From NCBI GenBank assembly GCA_029582265.1, contig CM055816.1, positions 30,052,366 through 30,116,365 on the forward strand: a stretch of DNA of 64,000 nucleotides. Reading direction: 5' to 3'. Within the stretch, counting starts at the first letter, position 1; each line of letters starts with the position of its first letter. Position numbers and translations under genes: made by a program. The notes under the pieces are model-generated. The model was given only the letters and a program-made list of their open reading frames with translations. It was not told the origin of the DNA and did not search any database. The DNA is from Zoroaster sp. YZ-2022 (taxonomy: Eukaryota; Echinodermata; Asteroidea; Forcipulatida; Zoroasteridae). Positions 32,596 to 44,869 of the stretch are shown here, one piece after another.

Positions 32596-34560
32596 TTACA
32601 CATTAACACTAACCGCATGGGCATATGAGGGCAAAACAGTGGGGAAAATTTGCCCAAAGCAAGATGTTGACCAAATAATTGATATTTTTGCTGCTAAGAA
32701 AGGCAGAGAACAATATTTCTTTTAAGTAGCATGTTGTGTGATTTGTGCTAACTGTGTATCGTCGATTGATAAAAAGACTTTTTATTAGAAATTGGTACAA
32801 GTTTGTGTTTTTATCTGTGTAAAAGTTCGGGCAAATCAACCCCTCTGCCCCCTTAACCAAAGAGTCCCCATACACCCATGACTAAACGACTCTGTTTCTT
32901 CTCCAGATTCTGGAATCCCAATACATCAGGGGCTTGATGCATTTTCACAGAACTAATCAGGAGAATTACCACCCGTAGCCTTAATTTTAGTTGAAGTGTT
33001 CCGAAACTAGGCTTGGCACTTTTCATTTAATTTGTACACGTTTTGACACATACCGTGTACACGTGTAAATAAATTTTGTTATCACTAATAAATGGCAACG
33101 TGCAGACGGATTGTCTGTATTTAATACAGAAAATAATCCAAAATATGGCAATACAAACTCAGAAAAAAAATAGTACAGATTAAACAAATCCAAGCCTGGC
33201 ACAAAACATCATCCAAAAATTCTTGTTGTCTTCAATTACATACAAACAAACTATCAGTTGAACTTCCTGGAATCTGGAAATTGTGATACAATTTCGTGAA
33301 TTTGAAAACGTTTAGTGAATTTATTTTCATGTACACGTGTAAATGTGTTAAGCTTCCCAATCCCAACACTATCTGAATCACATTTACTGGGCGCCTTTTT
33401 GCGACCCTGACCAGAAACATGTTTCTGCTTCGGTCACTGGTTAAGCATTTTTTGCGAGTCCAGTTGTGCTGTGGTGATGTAATTTAAGCCATGGCAATTA
33501 TAGATAAATGAAAATGGAATTTTGTATTCAAAATTATATGGGGAAGGGTTATGTTATTGTAAAACGTGTTAATACTAATAGTTATAAGTATCAGAATAAA
33601 TCACAAAGATGTGTTCTTAACATGGGAATTATTATAGATTAGACATACAGTACACAAAAGCACCGCCAAAATTTAAAGTTCACAAAGTTCAGAATTGGAA
33701 TGTAATATTTCATAAAGTAGTCCTCTCCCATGCTGCATAATAAATATCTGATTTAAAAAATGTTTTTTTTTTGTGACCATTATTTTTTTGTGATCATTAT
33801 ATTTTAGGTCATTCATTAGCTAACCCTCCTACTACTACAAGGGTCAAAATCAGTCAAATGTTGATATACTTGCCAAGGTATACATGTAAGTGCACTTAAA
33901 AGTTGAACACTGTCAAACCTTATGTGTATATAGTAAGTACATTTACAGGTCAAAATGAGTTGACTGTTTTTAACTGGTAAAATCAATGTATGGTATTGTT
34001 CAGGGTGGTCAAAATTACAGTAAAAACCAGTCAAAAATTCACCTGTGTGCACATTTGGGTCAACAGTCAAAACAGGCAGTTGACTGATTTTGACCCCTGC
34101 AGCAACTTCCCACTAAAGTGCATCAATAGTAGGAGAGTTAGAAATACATGTAACCAGAGTATTATAGCCAGGGTTTGGAGATAGGGCGTCGAATTGTTCT
34201 TCTTTGAAAAACAGGGTGTCCAAAACTTTAACTTACAATACTTTTGCAGGTGTATTACAAATAAAACAGTGTGTCCATTTAGCAAACTGGGCGTCTGAAA
34301 GACACCCAAAGTTATTGCTGGCTAATACATTGTACTACACGTAGGCCTATATGCATGTAACTTGTTTTTCATGCATAATGTAGCGATCGAATGAGAATGA
34401 AATTCTTTGTTTGTTACAGTGTGCTTCCAAGTTCTCTGTGTACGTCCTAGTATAACACTACCTTACCTGACGGAAATATGTGCAATTTAAGGGACATCAT
34501 TATCACGAGAATATGAACTTGCTCAGATGATCAACAACTGGTTTCTAATCAGAAAATATT
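32300..34560. repeat. Segmental duplication I, copy 2 (partner about 10960-12900)
   Basis: Colinear with copy 1. Copy-specific differences are a segment of about 270 bp at 32612-32880 absent from copy 1, the lack of the TTAA element of copy 1, and an added MITE at 33824-34137. Confidence 0.85.
33824..34137. mobile_element. MITE, CCCTCCTACTA family
   Basis: It sits in ttcattag...aaatacatgta, which is uninterrupted in duplication copy 1 (about 12466). The right flank reads ttag, as does the left. The left end has an additional ctaa. Confidence 0.8.
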
Positions 34561-34865
34561 CAGCTACTTGTACAAAGAACACAACCAAATTAAATTTAGT
34601 TGAAAAAAACTGCACGTAAGCACTTTAACCCTTAAACCGCACTTCACGGTACTGGTAATATACAACCAATCACAGGTTGTACACGTGTAACAGCTTTCTA
34701 AAATTTAGCGTCTTCTAAAAATAACTTGACCTCTTAGAAATGTTTTATATATGTTGTAATGGCAGAGAAGCACGGTGACGTCATTGATGAATATCAAATT
34801 GGGTTGCTGTAGAAAGTGTGAGTATGCATGAGCGCGCGTACATACATGTATTCACATATACTCAA

Positions 34866-34995
34866 CAATAAGGCTTACTGCCTTGAATGAATATGGGCAT
34901 TGAGTCAATAATAAGTTCAAGGTTCAAGTCATCTCGTACACTGTACTCTTCCATGGGTATGCCCCCGAACAATGGTAGGGAAAAAAAATCACCCA
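34866..34995 (-). pseudogene. Decayed second half of a V-type Ig domain (set C)
   Basis: The minus-strand frame contains FGGIPMEEYSVRDDLNLELI, which lines up with GRGVPPGIYDIDENLNLVI of exon 63762-63959, followed by a degenerate KPYC where YYC is expected. The splice acceptor is not recognisable. It probably partners the decayed V first half at 37680-37857. Resemblance is partial, so confidence is limited. Confidence 0.4.
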
Positions 34996-35005
34996 CACTA
35001 CATGT

Positions 35006-35190
35006 ACCTGTATACGACATGACGACACTAGTTGTACGTATGTACATGTACCTGTATACGACATGACGACACTAGTTGTACGTATGTACATGTACCTGTA
35101 TGCGACATGACGACACTAGTTGTACGTATGTACATGTACCTGTATACGACATGACGACACTAGTTGTACATATGTACATGTACCTGTATG
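35006..35190. repeat. 44-bp tandem repeat (about 4 units)
   Basis: Units begin acctgtatacgacatgacga and end with gtacgtatgtacatgt. They are nearly identical and start immediately 5' of the decayed V exon. Confidence 0.9.
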
Positions 35191-35262
35191 CATGAGCAAT
35201 TCTTCAGTAATGGTTTCAGACCCAGTCAACATTTGCCATCAGCAACACAAAGGCAGCCAAGA

Positions 35263-35490
35263 TTAAATGGACAATATCATCACGATCAATAGGGCATGGA
35301 ATTAGAGTGCTTGTTTTAGATCAGTGACTGAAAATAATACCCCACATGATAAGGTCCATTGCTGCTAATGAAATGAGCCAGTAATATTCAGTAAATATAC
35401 ATGTATTCATCTAACTACCATACAAATGTAGGACACCGATTCCATGCCCTGTTGAAAGTCTGCTCTGATCGTGACGATATTGTCCCTTTA
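35263..35490. mobile_element. MITE, AAAGGGACAATATC family
   Basis: Ends taaatggacaatatcatcac and gacgatattgtcccttta. It abuts the next MITE at a shared TTTAA. Confidence 0.8.
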
Positions 35491-35491
35491 A

Positions 35492-35749
35492 CTCTCCTAC
35501 TATTGATGCACTTTAGTGGAAAGTTGCTGTAGAGGTCAAAACCAGTCAACTGCCTGTTTTGACTGTTGACCCAAATGTGCACACAGGGGCATTTTTGACT
35601 GGTTTTTACTGTCATTTTGACCACCCTGAACAATACCAGACAATGCTTTTACCAGTCAAAAACAGTGTTTGACTTTTAAGTGCACTAGATATACCTTGGG
35701 AAGTATTTCAACATTTTGACTGATGTTGACCCTTGTAGTAGTAGGAGGG
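35492..35749. mobile_element. TTAA-flanked MITE, CCCTCCTACTA family
   Basis: Left TTAA is 35488-35491; the ends ctctcctacta and tagtaggaggg are inverted; the right flank reads ttat. It is about 50 bp shorter than the family norm through loss in the middle. Confidence 0.8.
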
Positions 35750-35861
35750 TTATTAAACAGATTCATTGGATTATGAAAACAAAAAATTGTTACCGCAGAT
35801 ATTTCGTAATTCTAACACCAGGCATGAATACACTTCATGTGTACACATGTTCATGTAGTAA

Positions 35862-36151
35862 CCCTCCTACTACTACAAGGGTCAAAATCAGTCAAAATTT
35901 GGATATAGTTGTCAAAATTTGGATATAGTTGCCAAAATTTACATGTAGTACATACGTGCATTTACAGGTCAAAATGAGTCAACTGTTTTTGACTGGTAAA
36001 AGCATTGACTGGTATTGTTCAGGGTGGTCAAAATGACAGTAAAAACCAGTCAAAAATGCCCCTGTGTGCACATTTGGGTCAACAGTCAAAACAGGCAGTT
36101 TTGACCTCTGTAGCAACTTCCCACTAAAGTGCAGCAATAGTAGGATTAGGG
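35862..36151. mobile_element. TTAA-flanked MITE, CCCTCCTACTA family
   Basis: The left end ccctcctactactacaaggg follows gtaa; the right end tagtaggattaggg is followed by TTAA. An internal 22-bp direct duplication (caaaatttggatatagttg) is visible near 35892-35930. Confidence 0.8.
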
Positions 36152-36543
36152 TTAATAGAAAGTACGATAATGATAACATTTAACCAAATGTGAGAATTTT
36201 ATTTTGATAACACTTATTGTATATTTGTAGGGAGCAGCTGGGAGGTACAAAGTAATTTCAGATTTTATGAATCTTGTTTTGTCTTCTGTAGGTAAACTGG
36301 TAAGTTCAGTAAAGTCCATTGTTTTAAGGGGACTCAGTGTAGGTGTTTTAAATTTCTTTTGCTAATGTTTCCTGATGTACATACCCATAAAAAATACCAA
36401 CACAAAACAGTTAATTACATGACAAATTAGTTACATGTATATACATATATATAGTTATGATAATTGTAGTTCTACAGTTGTTCTGTCATAACTTAAAAGT
36501 GTCAATTTCAACCAATTAAATAAGTACATAGTAAGTCCCCCTC

Positions 36544-36999
36544 GGGTAGAATGTCATATCCGACCGCCACTTTTTCTCATTAAATATAACCAATAGTGTA
36601 ATCTTACCTACCTAGTAAGGTGGAGAACATATGCATGATGATGGACATATACTTCAAATTATTCCAGGATATTTATTTCATGAAAAATCAGGCATTTTTG
36701 GTATACGATGACTTCCTCAGTCATGTTAGTCTGATCTTGTCAACTCACCCATAAGTGACCAACACAGTCAGTGTACATGCGCAGTGGCAACTATAATAGG
36801 ATCCTTCTATTTTCTGAAGGGGAGGATATTTTTAGAAGGGAAATCAAGTCCGAAAACCATCATAAAAGTGGATTTTAAAGACAGTTTTCGCTTTCTGTAC
36901 CCCCAAAAATCGATGGAATAATTTTTTAACTGGTTAGTGGTTGCAACGAAATAAAAAAAAAAAACTTAAAAAGTGGCGGTCGGATACGACATTCTTTCC
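36544..36999. mobile_element. Inverted-repeat element with GGGTAGAATGTC ends
   Basis: The left gggtagaatgtcatatccga and right tcggatacgacattctttcc ends are inverted, both next to ccgccactttt/aaagtggcgg. Related sequence is at 42662-43320 and 44265-44320. Confidence 0.7.
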
Positions 37000-37149
37000 A
37001 CTTATCCTCTAGCTTCACCATGCAAAACTACAAGTTTTAGAGGTGGGGTTAGGGCCATAGCTAGTGGCACATAGCAGGATACGGAGGGAGTCCAGTTACA
37101 GGATACGTGCACTGAAATCCAGTGCTCAAATTTGTTAGAGTGATGAGAC

Positions 37150-37330
37150 CTAAAATATTAGCGATTTAGTGCATCAGATTTGTGTTCTGATGGCTGTGAA
37201 TCGTCAGAATGTGGGTTCGAATGCCGACCGCAGTGCTTGTGTCCTCGAGCAAGACACTTTACCATAATTGCTTCTCTCCACCAGGAGTAAATGGGTACCT
37301 GTGAGGGTTGCCCCACCAGTGTGGCACGGA
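37150..37330 (+). mobile_element. tRNA-derived SINE, 5' part
   Basis: Plus-strand gatttagtgcatcagatttg (box A side degraded) and gtgggttcgaatgccgacc (box B) are followed by aagacactttaccataattg and gtaaatgggtacctgtgagg. The 3' end is truncated. Confidence 0.75.
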
Positions 37331-37679
37331 CCTGTATCCTTAGCCACACGTTGGTCTCATTGCCGCTAACGGTGGGTTTTCTAGCAATTTTTTTAATTCA
37401 AGGCGCTGAAATTGACGATATTTGCAACTATTTTGACAGGCTAGATACGTTCCTTAGATGTTAAACTATCAGGCGCCCCCCCAAAAATGGTTATTTTACT
37501 TATATTTCGTCTCATATAGGCCTGAAAAAATTACAAGACGATCGGCATTGTGTTTCAATGAGGACGGCCATACCCTGTTTTGAAATTTCCAGCAAATTTG
37601 GACACCCTATTTCTAAATCCTGGCTAATACCTTGATGTTCATACAACATTTTTTTTGGAGAAGCAACAGCTATCGTTAC

Positions 37680-37857
37680 CTTCAATCAGCCCAGGATACC
37701 AGTAAGTGTAGCCTCCACATCGTTTGGTCTCAGCAGCCTGGTGCCTGATAATGCTTGACAAGAGACTACATCTCTATGTCCACACTTTTGTAACCGTATA
37801 CATCATGTACGTTCCTGAGAAAAACGTTTAACATGAACAGGGCAACCACCAAAAAAC
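37680..37857 (-). pseudogene. Decayed receptor exon: leader end plus first half of V-type Ig domain (set C)
   Basis: Splice sites survive (attttcag before 37857; gaag/gtaac after 37680) and nucleotide similarity to 5046-5216 is clear (for example gaggcta...tactggtatcctgg). The 178-bp length breaks phase and stop codons interrupt the middle, so it cannot join neighbouring phase-1 exons in frame. Confidence 0.75.
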
Positions 37858-38052
37858 CTGAAAATATACAAAATATCACAATATAAGAAGGGGGCTGGCC
37901 CGGATTACAAATGCAATCATTTAAAGCCTGCCCCACAATATTTTCCCACTTTTTACAAAATTCTGCCATATTTTTGGATCTATTCTCTGTCCAGGACACT
38001 TTGTTATTTAAAAACCAATGACAAATTCCACAAAATGATTTTGAATAGCATG

Positions 38053-38270
38053 ATTAAAGGGACAACGATCAACAGGGCATGGAATCAAAGTGATAGTTTT
38101 TGATTAACTCGGTGACTGAAAACAATACCACTTTAGATAAGGTCATAAATTACCGTTGCCAATGCATAAATAAGCCAGTAAATTTCAGTCAATCTTGTTC
38201 TTCTTAAACTAGGACATCAATTCCATGCCCTGCTGAAATTCTGCTCTGATCGTGACAATCTGTCCCTTTC
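38053..38270. mobile_element. MITE, AAAGGGACAATATC family
   Basis: Left taaagggacaacgatcaaca and right gtgacaatctgtccctt ends with the diagnostic gggcatggaatca inside. Confidence 0.75.
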
Positions 38271-38395
38271 ACATTCATGTGTACAATATGTAAATCCCAA
38301 AATGAATTTATGGTGGAATGCATCAAAAATTAATTGGGGAAACATCTCATTTAACAGTATTTTGTTTTCCTTTCTAAAAGGAAATTGACAATTAA

Positions 38396-38604
38396 CCCTA
38401 ACCCCCTAACTATTTTGGCTAAGAACCTTCCTGAATCTGCCAAAATCCAACACCATGCACAAACACTACCACCCTGTTGGACTTAGATGGAATTAGCACA
38501 CCCGGCCCCATGCATCGCTGTCACTGTCTGGGCTATACAGTACCAAGTCCATCAAATACAACAAACCCAGCTGTTGGAGTTTGAATGGTTTGGAGTGGTT
38601 AGGG
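38396..38604. mobile_element. TTAA-flanked MITE (tattttggctaagaac subfamily)
   Basis: TTAA at 38392-38395 and 38605-38608; left end ccctaaccccctaactattt, right end ggttaggg. It has the same interior as 15797-16006. Confidence 0.9.
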
Positions 38605-38609
38605 TTAAA

Positions 38610-39350
38610 GATGTAGATGTTTTTTGTTCTGTAACAAGCAATTTCGGACAACTTTTGTTTTAATTGGTGAATATAAGTGAATAATTTCCTTTTTGATTTT
38701 AGTTCCAAATAAATACTTTGAAATGAAAAATTTCACAAAACTAATTGTCAGAAGCTTTGTTTCACAGCAATTATGAGCCACAAGAAATTTATTTAAAGTT
38801 GGGATCCTTCATTAACTGATTTAGGGACAGTTCTGTAAAAACATGCTTTTCACATTTTTTTGTGATATATGCATCAATATAAAGTTGTGGTTTTTCTTTC
38901 TACAAGTATAAAAGTGGCAATGATTGGAAGACAAAGAAATAAAAATAAAAATTACTGACCATCAAAATAACAAGAAACATCTAGCGATACATCTTCAAAC
39001 AGGACTATAATGAGGATCTTTGCCATTATTTTCTCAGCAATAAACTTTTCATGCCGTTTCAAAAATTAATTTATTCACTTATTCTTTGTCCATTTTTGTA
39101 AAATTGTGAATTATTTTAAAGTAATTTTGAAACATGTATCTCCATGAGTACTAGGGAAAAGAGCAGTTTTTGTAAAGTCAGTATACCATATGTATATGTT
39201 TATAAATTTATAACATGGGGCGTGATTCCTGGTTATTATACAGTATGCTTTGGTCCAATGATGTCTGACTAGCACTCCCTTCCCTGTACCGCGTTCCTTT
39301 CCCCTTTGAACAAAGATATTGACAAAATATGAATGCCGACTACATACATG
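38610..39350. other. No recognised gene
   Basis: AT-rich sequence without repeats or frames that I can support. Confidence 0.35.
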
Positions 39351-39354
39351 TAAC

Positions 39355-39425
39355 GTATATTATGGCTCAGTTGGTAAAGTGCCAACATGCCCTGCAAAGG
39401 TCACAGGTTCCACTGCTTTAGTAAG
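39355..39425 (+). mobile_element. tRNA-like SINE remnant
   Basis: Plus-strand tggctcagttggtaaagtgc (box A) and cacaggttccactgc (box B) are at the spacing of a tRNA, but anticodon and acceptor stems do not pair well, so a functional tRNA is unlikely. Confidence 0.4.
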
Positions 39426-39651
39426 TTTTTTGTCTATTTTTCTTTTTGTCACCCAAACAATGAAATGTCCTTGTGGGTTTTCGTTTTGGTTTCGTTTTAA
39501 GGATGCATGTATGTGGGAATGGTACCATACACCATGAAAAGTTATTATGTCTGATAATGTTGTCAATCTAAAATGGGCTGGTGATCTGTTTCCACATTAG
39601 AATGAATTCAAATAATCTGAATGCATTTTTTCACTATTTTCTCCTAATTAA

Positions 39652-39858
39652 CCCTAAACCCCCAAACTATTTTGGCTAAGAGCATTCCTCAATCTGTCAA
39701 AATCCAACACCATACACAAACACTACCACCCAACTGTTGGACTTAGCTGTAATTAGGACACCCGGCACCATGGAAAGTATCCCTGTCTGGGCCTTACAGT
39801 ACTGAGTCCATCAAAATCAAACAAACCCTACATGCTATTGGAGTTTGAATGGTTTGGG
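39652..39858. mobile_element. TTAA-flanked MITE (tattttggctaagaac subfamily)
   Basis: TTAA at 39648-39651 and 39859-39862; left end ccctaaacccccaaactatt; same interior as 38396-38604. A fragment of the left half recurs at 40578-40655. Confidence 0.85.
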
Positions 39859-39949
39859 TTAATAAAAACACAACATAATAAGCTGACAGGTTGGTTTCTG
39901 TACATCTCTTGATTCTTATAAAGTATGTATGCTAAGCTTGGGGGCAGCT

Positions 39950-41250
39950 ACCCCCCCCCCCCCCTCTGCCCACTTGTTGGCAAAATAGTGTCCATTGGTA
40001 AATTCACAAACTTTTTGGTATTTCTAATTGACAGAGCCGCAGCGAGCAGAGGGGGCGGGGGTGGAGGCTGTGACACCCCCCAATAATTTTTCTCAGTCGG
40101 CACAGAGCCTCAGTCGGTAAATGAAGCATCAAAGGTACTAGAATAAGGGTTGGTCCCTAAAGCTCGGCAAACCGACTGCAAATCTATCGTGTTTCTAAGC
40201 ACTGAAGATTTGCCGAGTTGTTTGTAATCAGTTTGTTTTTACTTTAGTAACTTTACTTGACTTTACTTGACTTTAGCCAAGCGACTTTAGAGATTGTCTA
40301 TTTTAGGGGGAAAAGTTAATTTGTCTAGTCATATCAGTGTTGTGTCAGTAAATTTACCCACACTCGGAAATTTACCCACTTGGAAAATACTGGCTACATC
40401 AGTCAGCAAATTGGCTTCCACATCCCCCAAAGAAAATGCCTTTGCTACACCCCTGCTGATTGACTGTAGTTTGTCGGTTCATTTAAATTTTGTGTCGGTA
40501 AATTAACCCACAAAAAAATATTTTTCCTGCTCTGAAAATCCTTGCTACACCACTGCTATACAATATAATTGGTACCTAGCCGAACCCTACATGTAACTCC
40601 CAAGCAATTTTGGCTAAGAACATTCCTCAATCCACCAAAATACAACACAATGATCATGAAGATATTATCCTTTTAAGTAACACACTTTCTAATAACAACA
40701 ACTTTCTAATAACAATATGATTTCGTTACCTGACCGGGCATACAATGTCTTTCAGATTGAGTGTGTGTGTCGTAATACCAGCCCGTTGTTTTTGTGACGT
40801 CGCTTGATCCATTTCCTGTTGAATATTCAATTGGAGTTTTGAAAGTTATCAAGAATTAAGTAAGTCCGACTGCCTCTTCCCTTCAGTCTACTCCTTTGAA
40901 CATGATGATTATAGCAATCATGTCAATATATTTTACTTTCACTGTGTTTACGATACACTACACTGCACACTGCACCTAAATAACTGTGGCTTCGGGTAAC
41001 AAAGACTTAGTTTGCTCAAGTTGGTCTATGCACCCAAACAAAGAAAACAAACACTACATGCTCCCATGCTGACAGGTGCTCTTAATGCTATTGGAATACT
41101 GGTCTGTTTTGATAATCAACTTCACCCACAAAGGAAAAGATCAAAGCTTTGGTGTAGTTTACAAAACTATGGCGTATTTCTGGTTGCATAAACTTATCTT
41201 GGTTATGCTTGTTATAAAAATCACTGTGAAATTGTATGATTTACTGGAAA
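39950..41250. other. No recognised gene; scattered repeats
   Basis: Contains a poly-C run near 39951-39965, repeats of 'gtcggtaaatt(t/a)acccac' between 40110 and 40520, and a MITE fragment at 40578-40655. A 70-codon frame at 40294-40506 spans these repeats. Confidence 0.35.
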
Positions 41251-41251
41251 G

Positions 41252-41605
41252 TTAGTGGAGTGCAATGATCGAGTGGTTTAATGCATTGGATTTGTGTTCT
41301 GATGGCCGAGTCGTCAGAATGTGGGTTCGAATCCCGACCGTGACCATGGTGCTTGTGTCCTTGAGCAAGACACTTTACCATAATTGCTTCTCTCCACCCA
41401 GGGGTAAATGGGTACCTGTGAGGGCAGAGTTGGTTGTTGTGTTTGACTAGCCCATATGCGCTGAAATGGCAGTAATTGAGCTGTATACTCCCCAGGGAGA
41501 TGAGATGGTTTCAGGAATGATTTATGAGCCTGATGGGCAGGGGTAAATAATATAATGCGCCTTGAGCACCAGTTTGGTGGATATGTGCGCTATATAAGTT
41601 TACAT
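41252..41605 (+). mobile_element. tRNA-derived SINE, near full length
   Basis: Box A (gatcgagtggtttaatgc) and box B (gtgggttcgaatcccgacc) are well preserved. They are followed by aagacactttaccataattg, the gggtaaatgggtacctgtga module, and a 3' part with gagctgtatactccccaggg and gtgcgctatataagtttaca. It ends in the (ttattg)n tail at 41611. It is the best reference copy in the window. Confidence 0.85.
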
Positions 41606-41610
41606 TGTTA

Positions 41611-41717
41611 TTATTGTTTGTTGTTATTTATTGTTGTTATTTATTGTTGTTATTTATTGTTGTTTTTGTTGTTGTTGTTATTTATTGTTGTTTTTGTTGT
41701 TGTTATTGTTATTGTTA

Positions 41718-41753
<36 letters not shown>
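41611..41753. repeat. TTG/TTA microsatellite
   Basis: A continuous run of ttg, tta and ttgtt units joins the SINE tail to the TTAA element at 41755. The Leu/Val/Ile-rich or poly-Asn frames over it are artefacts. Confidence 0.95.
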
Positions 41754-41754
<1 letters not shown>

Positions 41755-41755
<1 letters not shown>

Positions 41756-42171
41756 CCTAACCACCCTGAATCCATCAAAATCCATCCCCCTGTATTGGAA
41801 GATTTTGGCGGATTCAGGATACCTCCACATTGAGCATGTGGCGGATTTTGATGGATTCAGGATTTCAATAGTTTTTAACTGCTTGGTCATGTTGGTTGAT
41901 GGATTATAGTTACATGTACTGTATTTATGTTAGATTTTGATGGATTCTATGCAGCAACATACTATACAAATTTTCATGTGAGCATGGTATCCTGAATCCG
42001 CCAAAATCCACCAAAAATTTAGTGGTGGATTTTGGCGGATTCAGGATATGTCCAATATCTACACTGGCGGATTCTGATGGATTCAGGACACCAGCATTTT
42101 GTGTGTGACAAAATTGGTGGATTTTGGTGGATTCAGGATACTTTCTAGTAAAAATACCCAAGGGGTTAGGG
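41755..42171. mobile_element. TTAA-flanked MITE (CCCTAACC ends) with internal repeats
   Basis: TTAA is at 41751-41754 and 42172-42175, with ends ccctaacc and ggttaggg. The interior has about eight alternating copies of gattttggcggattcagga or its mirror, so internal tandem/inverted growth has occurred. Confidence 0.85.
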
Positions 42172-42661
42172 TTAATGTGAAAGTAGAAAAAGTTGTTTAA
42201 CTACTAATTTAACTAGACAGAAATATTAAGGGATGTACGTACATGCCTCAAATTATTTCATGAACATCTGTAATTTTATTGTTCTATGCTGTCAACAAGC
42301 TGTTGTCCGTGGAAACCAAATAATATAAATGCTTTGCATATATGGATCCTCAAAATGGACATTTCTTATAGAAAAAACATGATGTTCACTTGGTCAGTAG
42401 TGGACAATTATTGAGAAAATGGAACATAATATAAATATCATGGTTACAAAAAGAAATCTATTATTTGATAACAGCATTTTTACACATTTCCAAGTTTCAA
42501 AGTACAATTTTGCAAAAATTATAACCACCTTCCATTTTATTGGTCTTTCAAGAATATTAATTATTTTTAGAGCTTCTCCAAATGATAGGCCCCTAACATT
42601 TTATTTGAAAAATGTAAAAAAAAAAAAAAAAATATTTTCAAGATTAAAAACAATTTTACAT

Positions 42662-43320
42662 TCATCTGGAATAAGATGAAGCATGATTCAACTGTTTTTC
42701 TTCTTGGGTACATGTTCTGTCCCCCCCATATAAATGTTAACAGTTTGGGGTGAGTCATTATACCAACATCAATATTTTGATGATCACAATTCAGAAAATA
42801 GAGGGGGAGTTGACAAGATCAGACTGGCATGACTGAGGAAGTCATATTGTATACCAAAAATACCTGATTTTTCATGAAATAAATATCCTGGAATAATTTG
42901 AAGTATATGTCCATCATCATCCATACGTTCTCCACCTTACCAGGTAGGTAAGATTACATTATTGGTTATATTTAATGAAAAATAGTGGCGGCCAGATACG
43001 ACATTCTACCCTTACAACCATCTGGAATAAGATGAAGCATGATTCAACTGTTTTTCTTCTTGGGTACATTTTCTGTGCCCCCAGTGATAAATGTTAACAG
43101 TTTGGGGTGAGTCATTATACCAACATCAATATTTTGATGATCACAATTCAGAAAATAGAGGGCGAGTTGACAAGATCAGACTGGCATGACTGAGGAAGTC
43201 ATATTGTATACCAAAAATACCTGATTTTTCATGAAATAAATATCCTGGAATTATTTGAAGTATATACAGTATGTCCATCATCATCCATAAGTTCTCCACC
43301 TTATACTACTTTACTAGGTC
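42662..43320. repeat. Tandem duplication (about 356 bp period) of a GGGTAGAATGTC-type element part
   Basis: The string ctggaataagatgaagcatg through ttcatgaaataaatatcctg occurs at 42666 and again at 43021. The first unit ends with cagatacgacattctaccct, the terminus of the element family at 36544. Confidence 0.8.
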
Positions 43321-43329
43321 TACTCTAAG

Positions 43330-44860
43330 GACAACCATGCAGGCTTACAATATTGGTAGGGTTTTCAGGTGAAAAATTATTCCTAAACCAATATGCTCAA
43401 TATTTATATGAAATTAAAGGTCTTGATGAAAGAAATACAATGGTTTTTAAATCAAGAAAATCGGATGAGTAGTTTTTGAGGAATCCTGTTTTATTTAATA
43501 AAATATACAGCATTCGATGAAGCGCGACTGTCCATACACTGTGTACATCCCTAATGACACCAAAACCGTTGAATCAGCCTACACACACCGTGATACACAC
43601 GCACAGTGTTCGTGCTCGTTTCCCTCATAAGAGCTTTTGAAAGGGTGTAAAAAATACACTCTCTGCTCAAAACTAAACAAAATTATGGCTCAAAACTTTC
43701 ACATATGATAGAAAAGAGGTGTAAAATTCATTCAGACACCGCTCTTACCTTTCAACTTGAAGATTTCACCTCGAAAAAAATGGTGTTTACTTTTTATCTC
43801 TTCGTAACTTCGGTTGTAGAGTAGTTATGGAGCTTGAGCAAGCATGGATATGTAAAGTGAGCCCTTTGACTCAATAGGGAAACCCATTTTCATGTCAATC
43901 ACAATGTACTCAGGCGCGGAGACAGCTGCGAAGTGGATGCCCTCAGCAGAGCGCGGCAAATTTTACGCGCCGAATGCGCCTGATCTCGGGAACACTTCGC
44001 GAAAGGCTGGGCGGGACAAGAGTGGTTCATTCATGAAAACCTAGGCTTTCGCACGTACTTCCGATTGCTATTTTATGTACATTGTTGGATAGCTGAGACT
44101 ATAAGCTTTCCAATGAGCTATTACTTGTAAGATTTTGACAGGTAAAAGTAGGCCTAGTAAAACAAATTGATTTAAAATTTTGATGTTTTTTGTTGCGGGC
44201 GATGCGCTGTACGTGTGGCAGGCTTCCGTCAAGCATGTACAAACTGAAAACCCCAATATTGGTTAGGCCTATATTGAATGAGAAAAAATGGCGGTCAGAT
44301 ACGACATTGTACCCCCGTATCCTTGGAGTGGACCTAGCCCTACATGTACAAAAATGGAGCGATTTTAAATTTTTTCTACTTTTGTAGTTTTGATCCGCTA
44401 ATTATTACAATCTAGCCTAAAAGTGGATTTTAAAGATAGTTTTCGCTTTCTGTAACGTAGGCCTATAACTGTTAGGCCTACTAGTTAGGCCTACCCTAGC
44501 TGTGGTGACCGCAGCCCTACTACCTGACTTTTACAACTTCTGTCATTAACGGACGGTAGTAGTAGGGCTGCGGTGAATGCCCATGGTTTGGTAGTCCTGG
44601 CTGTATGGACAAGTATCGATATCGAGCAGGCAATGTTCTGTACCCCAAAAAGGTGTCCCAAACATGAGAAATGCTCTTCAAACTCACCTCCAAGATTCTA
44701 TGCCACCTACAGATGCCTCTTCTGAAGTTTAAAACCATGCAACTTGCATTGGCGAAATTTTATAGACATTTTAAGTTTGGAAAAATGCAAGATTGAACTA
44801 GTAAACATGGAAACTGCTGGATTTCCCAACAATGCATTGCGCGCATACACAAGGTTTCGA
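43330..44860. other. No recognised gene
   Basis: It includes a GC-richer patch at 43910-44030 and a fragment of the GGGTAGAATGTC family (44265-44320). An inverted pair accgcagccctact / agtagggctgcggt lies at 44508-44575. Frames here lack domains. Confidence 0.35.
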
Positions 44861-44869
44861 TCCAACTCG

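Noticed and set aside
32531..32725. Chromodomain-like string (VDQIIDIFAAKKGREQYF)
   Set aside because: Only about 20 residues, no aromatic-cage continuation, and it lies in a short insertion of unknown origin; too weak to annotate.
41555..41909. Leu/Val/Ile-rich frames that look like membrane segments, and a poly-Asn frame
   Set aside because: Produced by the TTG/TTA microsatellite tail of a SINE.
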